64,000 bases of DNA from Halobacillus mangrovi (GTDB lineage: Bacteria; Bacillota; Bacilli; Bacillales; Halobacillaceae), in the NCBI RefSeq assembly GCF_002097535.1, contig NZ_CP020772.1, positions 930,001 to 994,000 on the forward strand, in the 5' to 3' direction. A program made the position numbers and the translations under genes. The notes under the pieces were generated by a model. The model did no database searches. It was not told the origin of the DNA and worked only from the letters and a program-made list of their open reading frames with translations. Of this stretch, positions 34,176 to 43,312 are shown piece by piece (position 1 is the stretch's first letter; the number at the start of each line of letters is the position of its first letter).

Positions 34176-35051
34176 TCACGAACGGCTTTCTTCATACGCT
34201 TTCTTTTTGAACTTCAAGTTTTTGAACATTGCATATAACAACGTCGCCTCTTTGTTCACTTGCTTAAAGTGCTCATTATAGCGGTATTTTCCATCCAATC
34301 GATCGAAACGAGATTTCAATTCCTCATACGTTAGCTCGAGGAATGTTTCGACGGCTTCTACGCCTTTCTTACCGAAAAGATTACGTTTCAGACTTTCAAG
34401 TGCTAAAAAACCGTCAAAATCGATGGTCTGGGATTCGAATACATTAATGACTTGTTTTTTCTGTTCGCGATAAGATGTGATGTCAACAATGCAGTTGATT
34501 TCCTCTTTAGGCAAGAGAGTGTTGATCTCATATAAGCGGATCACTGGATCCAGATACACATCTTCAAGTGCGTCGCGGACGAGTTTCGCTGTTGCGATAT
34601 GGTCAGGGTGACAATCGACAAAGACCGGTGCATAGATAACATCCGGCTCGATCTCTTCGATTTTTCGTTTCACCCATTCCAGCGTTGCCCCTTCGCTTTT
34701 TAGCTGGCCGTCCTTAGCATTGAAAAAGTCGATCGATGACAGGCCGAGCATTTCTTTAACAAGTGAGGCTTCCTGTTTTCTAGCTTCGACGAGATCTTTT
34801 CTTGATCCTTTCGTAAAGCTGCCAGAGCCGTCGGTGAGAAAAGCGACGTGGGTTTGTGCCCCCATTTCTGCATGCTTCATAAGGGTGCCGCCTGCGCCGA
34901 TGGTTTCATCGTCGACGTGAGGGGCGAGCAGCAGCACTCGCTTTTCCTTAAGTTCAGTCAGGGGACGCTGATCTCTATAATAATTACTGATGATAAGTTG
35001 ATTGGCAGGTGAAATGACCGGCATTGCCATCTTTAATAGTTTTCGTTTCAT
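34176..35051 (-). CDS. PIG-L family N-acetylglucosaminyl deacetylase
   Basis: This 291-residue zinc deacetylase carries the PIG-L motifs APHVDDE (about 43-49) and HPDH (about 148-151), which provide the zinc ligands and catalytic Asp. Family members remove acetyl from GlcNAc groups in bacillithiol, lipid or polysaccharide precursors. Its surface-polymer context favours a glycan substrate. It is 20 nt downstream of a GNAT acetyltransferase in the same direction, so deacetylation and acylation of the same sugar are plausible. Confidence 0.85.
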   Translation of the reverse strand: MKRKLLKMAMPVISPANQLIISNYYRDQRPLTELKEKRVLLLAPHVDDETIGAGGTLMKHAEMGAQTHVAFLTDGSGSFTKGSRKDLVEARKQEASLVKEMLGLSSIDFFNAKDGQLKSEGATLEWVKRKIEEIEPDVIYAPVFVDCHPDHIATAKLVRDALEDVYLDPVIRLYEINTLLPKEEINCIVDITSYREQKKQVINVFESQTIDFDGFLALESLKRNLFGKKGVEAVETFLELTYEELKSRFDRLDGKYRYNEHFKQVNKEATLLYAMFKNLKFKKKAYEESRS

Positions 35052-35071
35052 CTTGCTTTCTCTCCTTAAGG

Positions 35072-36094
35072 TTAAAATGAATCGACGTCGCCCATGGTAA
35101 TCATCCAGCTCTTGACGTCATTCATAAACGCAGTATCCGGCACGACTTCTTTACCGACGAGCGGCATAGGACTATCTTTGTGGGTGAAATTATGCTTCTT
35201 CAGCACCTCAGCGCCGATCGTATGAGAAAGCTGCCAGGATTGAATAAGGTCAGCTTCCGAAAGGTGATGGAAGGCTGCTTCAAGAAGTGTTTCCCACACA
35301 GAATCTTCATCGACAGCCAGCCAGTCGATGATCAGACCGTTTTTGAATTTACCTTCAGTGAGTTTCGTGACGACGTAGCCCTTAAGTTCGTCATGATCAT
35401 AAACAGCTGCCATCGTATATTTGTTAACTGGATGGTCGTGATAGCGCCAGTTTAAATAATCAGCATCACGTATGAGCGCTGCTTCCTCTTGCGTGGATGT
35501 TTTTTTGGCAAGCTCGTCAAAACGCTCATCACAATGAGTGACTTTTTTCACCTGAAGACGCTTATCGGAAGAAAAGCTAGGGCGCTTCAGCTTTTCAAAA
35601 ACTCCATCCAAAGGCTTAAATAATTTCAGAGGAGCAAGCTTTGATGCCAAAAGCGCGACAGGATGCTGGATAAAGACATAACGCGGCATATCGGTCAAAT
35701 GTGTCGCCTCTGTGTACCGTACGAACAATTCTTTCGCCTTTGGTGCAGGAAATCCGTACAAATAAGCGATATCATCGGCCTTGGCTTCTTCAAGCAAGGC
35801 TTTGTTCAATTGTTTATAAATGCCTTTGCCGCGGGCATCAGGGTCGACCATTGTATCGACACGTAGGCCGACTTTCTTTTTTTCTCCATTTATATAAGCA
35901 TCGGAAACCCATAGGCTGATATGACCCAGGATTTGACCGTCTTCATCCCAGACAAGAATAAAAGGTCTTTCCTGCTTCGGATTTTCGATGAATTTCCACC
36001 GCCAGACATTTTGTCCGCGTTCGGTGTGAAAAGTTTTATGAAAAAGGGACTGAATTTGTGCTTCATCCCCTTGTTGGTATCGTCGGATCGTCAT
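35072..36094 (-). CDS. GNAT-family N-acetyltransferase (Eis-like, 340 aa)
   Basis: The N-terminal GNAT fold (about 1-150) has the acetyl-CoA loop VDPDARGKGIYKQLNKALL (about 84-102). The C-terminal half (about 170-335) is longer than in simple GNAT proteins and may be a second GNAT-like domain. The ATG at 36094 has AAAGGA 9 nt upstream; the longer start at 36112 overlaps that site. It is probably cotranscribed with the PIG-L deacetylase. The substrate is unknown. Confidence 0.78.
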   Translation of the reverse strand: MTIRRYQQGDEAQIQSLFHKTFHTERGQNVWRWKFIENPKQERPFILVWDEDGQILGHISLWVSDAYINGEKKKVGLRVDTMVDPDARGKGIYKQLNKALLEEAKADDIAYLYGFPAPKAKELFVRYTEATHLTDMPRYVFIQHPVALLASKLAPLKLFKPLDGVFEKLKRPSFSSDKRLQVKKVTHCDERFDELAKKTSTQEEAALIRDADYLNWRYHDHPVNKYTMAAVYDHDELKGYVVTKLTEGKFKNGLIIDWLAVDEDSVWETLLEAAFHHLSEADLIQSWQLSHTIGAEVLKKHNFTHKDSPMPLVGKEVVPDTAFMNDVKSWMITMGDVDSF

Positions 36095-36252
36095 AACGCT
36101 CTTTCCTTTCAAAAACGTATAGTGATACTTTTAGATTATATCAGAGATTGCTAGATTTGAACTAGAGATGTTGTATATTTCCTTTTCGAATAAAAGATGC
36201 TACGATAAACCTTAGTGCTTACAAGAGAAACAGAAAAAAGAGGTATAGATGT

Positions 36253-37773
36253 ATGTCGAGATTAAAAACTACCGCAATCTGGATTACGATGCTCGCACTT
36301 GTGCTCAAGCTCGTCGGCTTCGTCCGAGAGAGTGTCATTGCGAGAGAATTCGGAGCGACTGATTATACGGATGGATTCATTCTTGCCTTTACCTTTGTCA
36401 CGCTAATTAAGACATTAATTAAGAATGGATTTAACTCGGTATTTTTACCTGAATATAAGAAAAACCAACGCGAGAATCCGGAAGAGGCGGACCGCAATGC
36501 CAACAGCATGTTGAACTATACGATCGTCATTCTGCTGATCTTTACCGTGGCATGCTACTTTTTAACGCCTTATATCGTTCAAATCTATGGATCGATGACA
36601 GAGACTACAGAGATGGTCGCGATCAAGATGACGAAGATCTTCTTCCTGTTCACTTTGATTATCGGACTGACGAGCGTACTCGAGTCCTACCTGCAAGCGG
36701 TGAGAAGCTTTGTTCCTACGCAGATTGTCAATCTGCTTGGTGCCGTAATGGCAACGTTGTTCATCTTGCTTTTTGCCGACCAGATGGGCATTTACAGTAT
36801 TGCTTACGGGTTCATAACAGGACTCGCCATCGGACTCTTGATTCAAATTTATTACTTATACAAGTACGGCTATCGCTGGACACTGACTTTCAACATTAAC
36901 CGTCAGTTCGCGAAAGCCTTTTTCATTCTATTAGTTCCGGCGGTTTTACACTCTTCTGTCGGACACATTAACGTATTTGTTAACAAAATGTTCGCATCCG
37001 GAACAGTGAGCGGCGCCGTTACGTATTTGAATAACTCTTCGCTATTAATGAGTATTCCGAGTGCGATTTTCCAAACGACGATTGTAGCCATTATTTTCAC
37101 TTTGATGTCTGAGCAAAGCGGGAATAAAGAAAAGTTCAAAAATACGCTTTATATGGGGTATCAGGTTGGATTACTTGCGTTGATGCCCCTGGCGATCGGA
37201 CTTTTCCTCGTAGCAGAACAGGCGATTTCGTTCATCTTTGAACGAGGTGCCTACTCAGCGGAGGACACCGCCAATACGGTCACAGTGCTTTATATGTATA
37301 TTCCTTTGATTGTGACGCAAGGGTTGATCATGATCCCAATCAAAGCTATGTACGCGATTGGTGCAACGAAAAAGCTCTTAATGATTAGTTCAACAACGAT
37401 TATTTTGAATGTCGTGTTTAACTACTTATTCCTGATTCCGTTCGGCTATCCTGGACTTGCGTTATCTAGTTCAGCTGTGTCCATGTATTATATATTTTTT
37501 GTAACCTATGCGATTTACAAGGAGATGCCTGCTGGTGAATGGAAGCGGCTCATTACTCTCTTTATAAAAGTTGCGATCCCAACAGCTTTCATGGCTGTAC
37601 CGGTCCTGCTGGTAGAGTATTTCACGCCGATCCAGGAATTGTATTCCTTGTTCCAGCTCATGATCCTTGTTCCGATCGGAGCGGTTACGTATGTCGCAGG
37701 GCTGTACGTGTTTTACAGAGAAGGATTTAATAAGCTGATGGAATTTGCCCGTCGTAAAAGTAAAAAAGCTTAA
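36253..37773 (+). CDS. MurJ/MviN-family lipid flippase (MOP superfamily)
   Basis: This 506-residue protein has about 14 membrane helices. The N-terminal segment VGFVRESVIAREFGATDYTDGFILAF is characteristic of MurJ/MviN proteins, which flip lipid-linked peptidoglycan or polysaccharide units. FERGAYSAEDTANTVTVL in the middle is another family mark. GAGGTA lies 7 nt before the ATG. Context suggests a flippase for a surface polymer, though a role as a lipid II flippase cannot be excluded. Confidence 0.85.
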   Translation: MSRLKTTAIWITMLALVLKLVGFVRESVIAREFGATDYTDGFILAFTFVTLIKTLIKNGFNSVFLPEYKKNQRENPEEADRNANSMLNYTIVILLIFTVACYFLTPYIVQIYGSMTETTEMVAIKMTKIFFLFTLIIGLTSVLESYLQAVRSFVPTQIVNLLGAVMATLFILLFADQMGIYSIAYGFITGLAIGLLIQIYYLYKYGYRWTLTFNINRQFAKAFFILLVPAVLHSSVGHINVFVNKMFASGTVSGAVTYLNNSSLLMSIPSAIFQTTIVAIIFTLMSEQSGNKEKFKNTLYMGYQVGLLALMPLAIGLFLVAEQAISFIFERGAYSAEDTANTVTVLYMYIPLIVTQGLIMIPIKAMYAIGATKKLLMISSTTIILNVVFNYLFLIPFGYPGLALSSSAVSMYYIFFVTYAIYKEMPAGEWKRLITLFIKVAIPTAFMAVPVLLVEYFTPIQELYSLFQLMILVPIGAVTYVAGLYVFYREGFNKLMEFARRKSKKA

Positions 37774-37781
37774 GTAACTAC

Positions 37782-37815
37782 AAAAACGCTCACCTGATCA
37801 GGGGAGCGTTTTTTA
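37782..37815 (+). terminator. Terminator after the flippase gene
   Basis: The stem aaaacgctc/gagcgtttt with a T-run follows the stop by about 10 nt. Confidence 0.8.
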
Positions 37816-37892
37816 GTCTCATTTGATACTCGGTGGAAAGCATGTCAAAATAAGAAGAGAAATCAAACTACGAACGAATAGGAGAATGAGCG

Positions 37893-38507
37893 ATGAAAAT
37901 GATTGATGTCACAGCCCCTGTATATGAAGGGATGCCTGTTTACAAAAACAAACCTGAAAAACAGCCGAAAATCAACACGAACACCAATGGTCACGTTACA
38001 GAATCCCGCATGGAAATCGACGTTCACACTGGAACGCATATTGATGCCCCGCTACATATGAAAAACGACGGGGAAACGTTCGAATCAATTTCACTTGAAA
38101 AGCTTGTCGGGAACGTAAAGGTATTCGACCTGACGGATGTTGAAGACGGCATTACAAAAGCGGATATTGAAGGCTTTGATATTCAAGAAGGAGACTTCAT
38201 CTTCTTCAAGACGAAAAACTCCTTTGAAGATGAGTTCAACTTCGAATTCATTTTCTTAAAACAGGATGGAGCCGAGTACTTAGCCGAGAAAAAAATCAAT
38301 GGAGTCGGTATCGACGCGCTTGGCATTGAGCGCAGTCAGCCTGAACACCCGACTCACAAAGCGCTATTCAACGCAGACGTCATTGTCATTGAAGGTCTTC
38401 GCTTGAAAGATGTAGAACCGAAGAGCTATCACATGGTGGCTGCTCCTCTTAAGCTTGTCGGTACAGATGCAGCGCCGGCACGTGTTCTTTTGTTCGAAAA
38501 TGAATAA
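37893..38507 (+). CDS. Cyclase-family hydrolase (kynurenine formamidase-like)
   Basis: This 204-residue protein has the metal-binding motif HTGTHIDAPLH (about 47-57) of the cyclase/KynB family, hydrolases that act on amide or ester bonds. AGGAG lies 8 nt before the ATG. There are no kynurenine-pathway neighbours, and it is a single-gene unit with its own terminator. The substrate is unknown. Confidence 0.82.
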   Translation: MKMIDVTAPVYEGMPVYKNKPEKQPKINTNTNGHVTESRMEIDVHTGTHIDAPLHMKNDGETFESISLEKLVGNVKVFDLTDVEDGITKADIEGFDIQEGDFIFFKTKNSFEDEFNFEFIFLKQDGAEYLAEKKINGVGIDALGIERSQPEHPTHKALFNADVIVIEGLRLKDVEPKSYHMVAAPLKLVGTDAAPARVLLFENE

Positions 38508-38518
38508 TGCCAAAAGCA

Positions 38519-38556
38519 AAACGAGTATGAAATCGAAAATGGTTTCATACTCGTTT
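38519..38556 (+). terminator. Terminator after the cyclase-family gene
   Basis: A 14-bp perfect stem (aaacgagtatgaaa) with a 10-nt loop. Confidence 0.75.
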
Positions 38557-38606
38557 ATTATTTATCAAAGGGTCCTTAGAGGAAGGTTGAATTTCCTTAC
38601 CTATGA

Positions 38607-39548
38607 CTAGTTTTGTTCGAAAGCTTTTTCTTTACCCGTCTTCTTTAGAAGGTCATATAATTGATCAGAGTAATTCGTAAACATACCATCTACACCAAGG
38701 GAAAGAAGATGTTTCATATTTTCTTTTGTGTTTACAGTGTAAGGATGAACAATGAGGTGGCGTTCGTGTGCAGCTTCCATGAAGGTTGGGTCAACGAGTT
38801 TCTGATTAGGGCCTAAGCCATCCGCATACTCTTGAATTTCATCGAAAGCTGCATTCAGTTCGCTTTCTTCCTCAGGGGCAGAGCCCATGAGTTGGACGAG
38901 AGGTACATCCTCCGAAACCATACCGTCCAATTTTTGAAGACTAGCAGAACTAAACGATTGAAGAATGACACTTCTGTTCTCAAACGTTTGATTTTCTTCT
39001 AAAATACTCACGAGTTTCTCTTCCATTCCGGGGTAGACATCTGGAGCTTTTGTTTCTATGTAAACTCCTACATTTCCTTTAGCGAATTGATCTACAAAAT
39101 CAAGAGCTTCTTGAAGGGTAGGGATTTCCAATCCTTCATATTTGTTCTTTGAATAGTCTGGATAAACCTCATTAAACCATGATCCTGCATCAAGCATTTT
39201 AATTTCTTCAAGGGTGAAATCTCTTACAGACCATGGCGCTCTTTCAGGGAATATTTCTTCTGCATTTGTAGTCCGATCAAGTGTAGTATCATGAAGAACA
39301 ACCAGCTCTCCATCCTTTGTCATTTGCAAGTCAAATTCTACATAGTCCGCTTTCATGGTAATCGCTTGTTTGTAGGCTTCAAGTGTGTGCTCAGGTGCAT
39401 ACCCGGACGCGCCGCGGTGAGCAACCACAGCGACCTCAGTGATTGGCTCTAATTCTGCTGCCGAAGCTGCAAGACTTGGTTTTGGGCTCAGAAACATTAG
39501 AGAAGCTAGTACGACAGTAGTACAAACCAACGAAAATACTTTTTTCAT
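38607..39548 (-). CDS. glpQ: Secreted glycerophosphodiester phosphodiesterase
   Basis: GlpQ cleaves glycerophosphodiesters to glycerol-3-phosphate and an alcohol, and in Bacillus it also attacks poly(glycerol phosphate) teichoic acid. The 313 residues start with a signal peptide (about 1-28, ending PSLAASA). HRGASGYAPEHTLEAY (about 43-58) and the metal-binding EFDLQMTKDGELVVLHD are the family motifs. AAGGAG lies 9 nt before the ATG. Confidence 0.9.
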   Translation of the reverse strand: MKKVFSLVCTTVVLASLMFLSPKPSLAASAAELEPITEVAVVAHRGASGYAPEHTLEAYKQAITMKADYVEFDLQMTKDGELVVLHDTTLDRTTNAEEIFPERAPWSVRDFTLEEIKMLDAGSWFNEVYPDYSKNKYEGLEIPTLQEALDFVDQFAKGNVGVYIETKAPDVYPGMEEKLVSILEENQTFENRSVILQSFSSASLQKLDGMVSEDVPLVQLMGSAPEEESELNAAFDEIQEYADGLGPNQKLVDPTFMEAAHERHLIVHPYTVNTKENMKHLLSLGVDGMFTNYSDQLYDLLKKTGKEKAFEQN

Positions 39549-39755
39549 AAATTGACACTCCTTCCTTTACTATAAATATAGTTTAACAGAATAGTATAAA
39601 TTTGGTATTTTTCCTGTGTAAAGGATTATTAAAAAGGAATAACTAAAATGGCTTTATATGAGTGATGGAGAGAGGGTCGTTCTATCTTTATCTAACAGAA
39701 GGACAGTTTTTGGTTTTTGTAGATTGGCACAAAAAAGTTTAGGGGGAGACACGTG

Positions 39756-40562
39756 ATGACTAATTGGAACACCTCCTCTTCTGATGTGAAAACGTTTGTT
39801 TCAAAACTAGTAAAGGGTACGAAATCAATTCTAAAAGAAGACTTCATCGGTTTTTACCTGCACGGTTCATTAGCTCTTGGTGGTTTCAATGCTAAAACTA
39901 GTGATGTAGATGTGCTGGTGATTACACATAAAGAGATGTCTGTCAAAATCAAAAGACAATTGGCCCGGCTATGTTTAAATCTATCTCATCAACCTTTTCC
40001 TTTAGAAATTAGTGTGTTGACAATAAATCAGCTGACAAATTGGAAACATCCTTCCCTGTTCGATTTCCATTACAGTGAATTGTGGAGAGAACGATACCAA
40101 GAAGATCTAGACAAGGGGGCGTGCCAATACATAAATGAGGACCAAGGAAAAGATCCAGACCTGGCTGCGCACCTAACGATAACGACCTTTAGGGGAATCT
40201 GTATAGAAGGACCTCCTATTCATAATGTATTTCCTTCCGTTCCAACATCTCACTACGTATCTTCCATCCTGCAAGATTATCAAGGATGTTTGGAAAACAT
40301 AGAGGATGACCCGGTTTATAGCGTATTAAATATCATCAGAGTCTACAGGTACTTAAAAGCAGGAAAGATCCTTTCAAAACAAGAAGCAGGAGAGTGGGGG
40401 GAAAAGGTTTTGCCTGTCCACCTGAATTCAACGGTTCATAAAGCCCTCCATAGTTATAAAAGCGGGGAAAAGTCCATTTTTGATAAGAAAGAGCATATAA
40501 TTTTTAGAAATGATATGAGTAGAAAGATTGAAAAGTTAAGCTATGATAACAATGAGGTTTAA
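39756..40562 (+). CDS. Aminoglycoside nucleotidyltransferase-like protein (AadA/ANT(9) family fold)
   Basis: The nucleotidyltransferase motif GSLALGGFNAKTSDVDVLVI (about 44-63) holds the metal-binding Asp pair, and the C-terminal half is the helical domain of AadA-type adenylyltransferases. The 268 residues fit the family. The ATG at 39756 has GGGGGAG 7 nt upstream. Many chromosomal homologues have unknown substrates, so resistance should not be assumed. Confidence 0.78.
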   Translation: MTNWNTSSSDVKTFVSKLVKGTKSILKEDFIGFYLHGSLALGGFNAKTSDVDVLVITHKEMSVKIKRQLARLCLNLSHQPFPLEISVLTINQLTNWKHPSLFDFHYSELWRERYQEDLDKGACQYINEDQGKDPDLAAHLTITTFRGICIEGPPIHNVFPSVPTSHYVSSILQDYQGCLENIEDDPVYSVLNIIRVYRYLKAGKILSKQEAGEWGEKVLPVHLNSTVHKALHSYKSGEKSIFDKKEHIIFRNDMSRKIEKLSYDNNEV

Positions 40563-40578
40563 GAAGGGAGTACCAACA

Positions 40579-41126
40579 TTGGCTAATTATATCGCTTTTT
40601 TAAGAGGGATTAATGTGGGGGGCCATAACAAGCTAAAAATGGCCGAGTTAAGGAGCGCATTAGAAACGCTTGGTTTAGAGAACATCAAAACTTATATTCA
40701 AAGCGGCAATGTCCTGTTTGAATCGAACGAGACCCAAGAACGTTTACAGGGGCAAATTCATGCAAAGATAGAGAAGGAATTTGGTATTTCCAGTCCCGTA
40801 ATCATAAGAACAAATGAAGAGCTCCGCCAGATGATTCATGAATGTCCATTCTCTGAACATAAGATTAAAGAAGCAGACGCATCCTCTAAAGGGGAATGCC
40901 TCCATGTAGCGATGCTTTCGCGAGTTCCTTTTCAGGCTGAGGTAGACAACTATTTAACCTATTCTAATGAGAAAGAGAAGGCGGTTATTAAAGGAAGAGA
41001 TGTCTATCTGTTTTTCTATGACAGCATTCTAAATTAGGAAATCGTTTAGACAAGCTTGGTCAGCCAGCTACCGTGCGAAATTGGAAAACCTTAAACAAGT
41101 TATTAAGTATGAGAGAACAAAACTAA
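40579..41126 (+). pseudogene. DUF1697 protein, frameshifted near the C-terminus
   Basis: ANYIAFLRGINVGGHNKLKM and YIQSGNVLFES are typical of DUF1697 (about 180 aa). The frame runs from a TTG at 40579 (AAGGGAG 8 nt upstream) to FYDSI, then hits TAG at 41035. The expected tail (KLGNRLDKLGQPATVRNWKT) continues in the -1 frame from about 41031 to a TAA at 41124. A one-base loss near 41028-41031 explains it. It may be a real frameshift or a sequencing error. Confidence 0.8.
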
Positions 41127-41142
41127 GAAAAGCAGGGGTGCC

Positions 41143-41268
41143 GTGCAGTTTTTATTATTTGTCGGGTTCATGTCGGTCTTAATTATAGACTGTATAATGC
41201 ATAAAATTGGAAAGTTAAGAGAGCGCATGGAGATCCTTGAGGAAAAAATGGATGAGAAGAGATCATGA
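41143..41268 (+). CDS. Small membrane protein (41 aa), unknown function
   Basis: A GTG start with GGGG nearby gives a hydrophobic N-terminal helix (about 2-19) followed by a charged coiled-coil-like tail (KLRERMEILEEKMDEK). A terminator follows. The pattern is like many small single-span Bacillus proteins. No family was recognised. Confidence 0.45.
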   Translation: MQFLLFVGFMSVLIIDCIMHKIGKLRERMEILEEKMDEKRS

Positions 41269-41300
41269 AAACCTCCTTACTATTGAGTTTCTTAATATAG

Positions 41301-41340
41301 AGCACCCCAGTATCTTCCTTATATACCGGGGTGCTGTTTT
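41301..41340 (+). terminator. Terminator after the small membrane protein
   Basis: The stem agcacccc/ggggtgct, extended by inner pairs, is followed by TTTT. Confidence 0.65.
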
Positions 41341-41343
41341 GCC

Positions 41344-41640
41344 TTATTGTACTCTAATCTCATGCCCGATCTGTAGATTTAGAGGCTCGATATTAGGATT
41401 TAATTCTAGTAAGTCCTCAACGGTTACACCTTTATGAAGATTGGCAATACTGTAGAGCGTGCTGCCTGGTTTAACGGTATGAAATTCTTTATCGTACCCA
41501 TCGGCTCTGCTTACTCGAACTTCCTGTCCGACTTGTAGGTTTCTAGGTTCTATATTAGGGTTTAGTTCATATATGTCCCATAGATTAACACCTGCATGCA
41601 GGTTAGCAATGCTGTAAAGCGTACTTCCTGGTGTTTAAAC
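41344..41640 (-). pseudogene. 5'-truncated LysM-repeat protein
   Basis: On the minus strand two LysM units can be read: a partial one (TPGSTLYSIANLHAGVNLWD, ending VRVSR) and a complete one (HTVKPGSTLYSIANLHKGVT, ending EIRVQ) before a TAA at 41344. There is no start codon or ribosome site; upstream the frame reaches TAA at once, and similarity ends at GTTTAAAC (41633-41640). It is the 3' end of a longer cell-wall-binding protein. Confidence 0.8.
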
Positions 41641-41980
41641 TTATTTTTACGAAGAAAATGACAAACTCTATTTAAGAGCTATGGATGGTCCAGTTAGATT
41701 GGATTCAGATATGGAATATCAAATGGAGAAAGTTGATGCGAATCACTACACGGTAACACGGGAGCGAAGTGATGAACTGTATGGAGAATATACAGTGGAG
41801 ATTGATTATAGTTACGAAGCAGGAAAATGGGTGTTTGAAGACCGCAGCCAAGTAGAGAGAGGTGAAGGCGGTGAAATGCCTGATACCTCAAATGCTCTTC
41901 CTATGAAGGCGATCTCAGGTATTCTGCTTACCGCAGCTGGAGCCCTTTTGCTAGTAGGACGTAAACGCCTAAACCATTAA
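41639..41980 (+). pseudogene. 5'-truncated DUF6612-like sortase-anchored protein
   Basis: The frame is open from the GTTTAAAC junction to 41980 with no ribosome site. Its C-terminus has the sorting signal GEMPDTSNALP, a hydrophobic helix and the basic tail GRKRLNH, like the intact protein at 54702 (GEMPDTATSYP, tail YRRKTTA). An ATG at 41681 exists, but the domain it starts in is already incomplete. It is probably the remnant of a paralogue. Confidence 0.75.
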
Positions 41981-41989
41981 TCTAATTAT

Positions 41990-42026
41990 AAAAAACAGCT
42001 CGTTTTTCAGGCGAGCTGTTTTTTTT
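41990..42026 (+). terminator. Terminator after the truncated surface-protein gene
   Basis: A 13-bp stem (aaaaaacagctcg) with a T-run. Confidence 0.8.
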
Positions 42027-42048
42027 ATGTTAATAACGGTGATAAAAA

Positions 42049-42219
42049 TTATTCCTTCGTTTCTACAATTTTACTAGATATAGAAGAATGTTTACTAAAG
42101 TACTCTCTTACTTCTTCTACAGTTAGACCTAATTCCTTTGCTTTTCTCATTAAATGTATCCATTCTAGATCCAGTTGAGGATGGCACACCATTTGTTTAT
42201 CCAAAGACTTTTCTCCCAT
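42049..42219 (-). CDS. SinI-like anti-repressor microprotein (56 aa), third of three
   Basis: The 56-residue product contains LDLEWIHLMRKAKELGLT followed by VEEVREYFSKH (residues 16-45), the SinI/SinR dimerisation motif. It is most like the copy at 25336 (both have VEEVREY). The ribosome site is weak. It lies alone between the remnant of a surface protein and ectD, about 15 kb from the SinR-like gene. Confidence 0.75.
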   Translation of the reverse strand: MGEKSLDKQMVCHPQLDLEWIHLMRKAKELGLTVEEVREYFSKHSSISSKIVETKE

Positions 42220-42349
42220 CTATCAAAGTGTACTCTTATCCTAGCAGATACGAACATGAAAAAATGTATAATAATGGTTTGATAGTAGTGTTTCTTTTGT
42301 AGATTCTTGACCTTTATTGATCGATGGTGAAGGATAGACAATAAAAAAA

Positions 42350-42386
42350 GCTGTTCACAAAAGGGGTTCCCTTGTGAACAGCAGAA
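42350..42386 (-). terminator. Terminator after ectD
   Basis: The 11-bp stem gctgttcacaa/ttgtgaacagc reads into TTTTTTT on the minus strand, just past the ectD stop. Confidence 0.8.
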
Positions 42387-42415
42387 AAAATGAGAGTTCC
42401 CTGGTAAGTATAGGA

Positions 42416-43312
42416 TTAACGTAAGCTTAACCGCTTCGCGCCTTCTCTCACAGCGATAAATTCAGGACGCTCTTTTCCTCCTGAAAAAGGTTTGACAAGC
42501 TGGTTCTCTACACTATTGAATACCATAAACAGATTGTTACGGCTATAGGGGGTAATGTTGCCGTTTGATCCATGCATTGTGTTCGATTCAAATAGAGTAA
42601 TGGCTCCGGCTTTTCCGGTCGGCACAGAAATTCCTCCGCCATTTTCTGCAAGCCATCTCAAGCTGTTGTGATCAGGCACTCCTAATTTCTGCTTTTTCAA
42701 AGATTCCTTGTAATTTTCCTCTGGTGTCTCTCCGATACAGCTGACAAAATAATTCTGGGAACCAGGGATCAGCATCAGAGGGCCATTAAAAATATAGTTA
42801 TCAGACAAAGCAATAGATAGACTGACTGCCCTCATTCTTGGCATACCGTCTTCCACGTGCCAAGTTTCGAAATCAGAATGCCAGTCGAATTCTTTTCCAG
42901 TAAAGCCTGGTTTATAATTGATGCGGGACTGGTGGATATAGACATCACTTCCCAGCAAATATTGCACAATGTCGAGAATGCGCTGGTCATTGGTCACCTT
43001 TTTGAAGTACTGGTCATCATTATGGACATGAAAAATAGATCTAATCTCGTCACTCTCCGGCTCACGAATAACCTTTTCAGAATCTACCTCTCGACTAGAT
43101 TCTTGCAGGTCAAAAATTCCCTTTTGCATTTCAGAAACCTCATCAGGGGAGAAGAAGTTTTCTATTTGTAGAAATCCATTTTTTTGATAGAAATTGATTT
43201 GTTCATCAGATAACGGGCCTTTATCTTTAGACAGGTCCGAATGGATGACTGGATCCTTGCGTTCAATAATCTCTGGCTTACTATTCTTACGGGAAGGATA
43301 GAGATCTTCCAT
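42416..43312 (-). CDS. ectD: Ectoine hydroxylase
   Basis: EctD is an Fe(II)/2-oxoglutarate dioxygenase that makes 5-hydroxyectoine. The 298 residues carry the diagnostic stretch [20 protein letters not shown] (about 135-154; His and Asp bind iron) followed by [10 protein letters not shown], and the distal iron His in ESNTMHGS. The ATG at 43312 lies 11 nt from AAGGAG; the GTG at 43324 abuts it. No ectABC genes are next to it, which is common for ectD. It points to a halophilic host. Confidence 0.95.
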   Translation of the reverse strand: MEDLYPSRKNSKPEIIERKDPVIHSDLSKDKGPLSDEQINFYQKNGFLQIENFFSPDEVSEMQKGIFDLQESSREVDSEKVIREPESDEIRSIFHVHNDDQYFKKVTNDQRILDIVQYLLGSDVYIHQSRINYKPGFTGKEFDWHSDFETWHVEDGMPRMRAVSLSIALSDNYIFNGPLMLIPGSQNYFVSCIGETPEENYKESLKKQKLGVPDHNSLRWLAENGGGISVPTGKAGAITLFESNTMHGSNGNITPYSRNNLFMVFNSVENQLVKPFSGGKERPEFIAVREGAKRLSLR

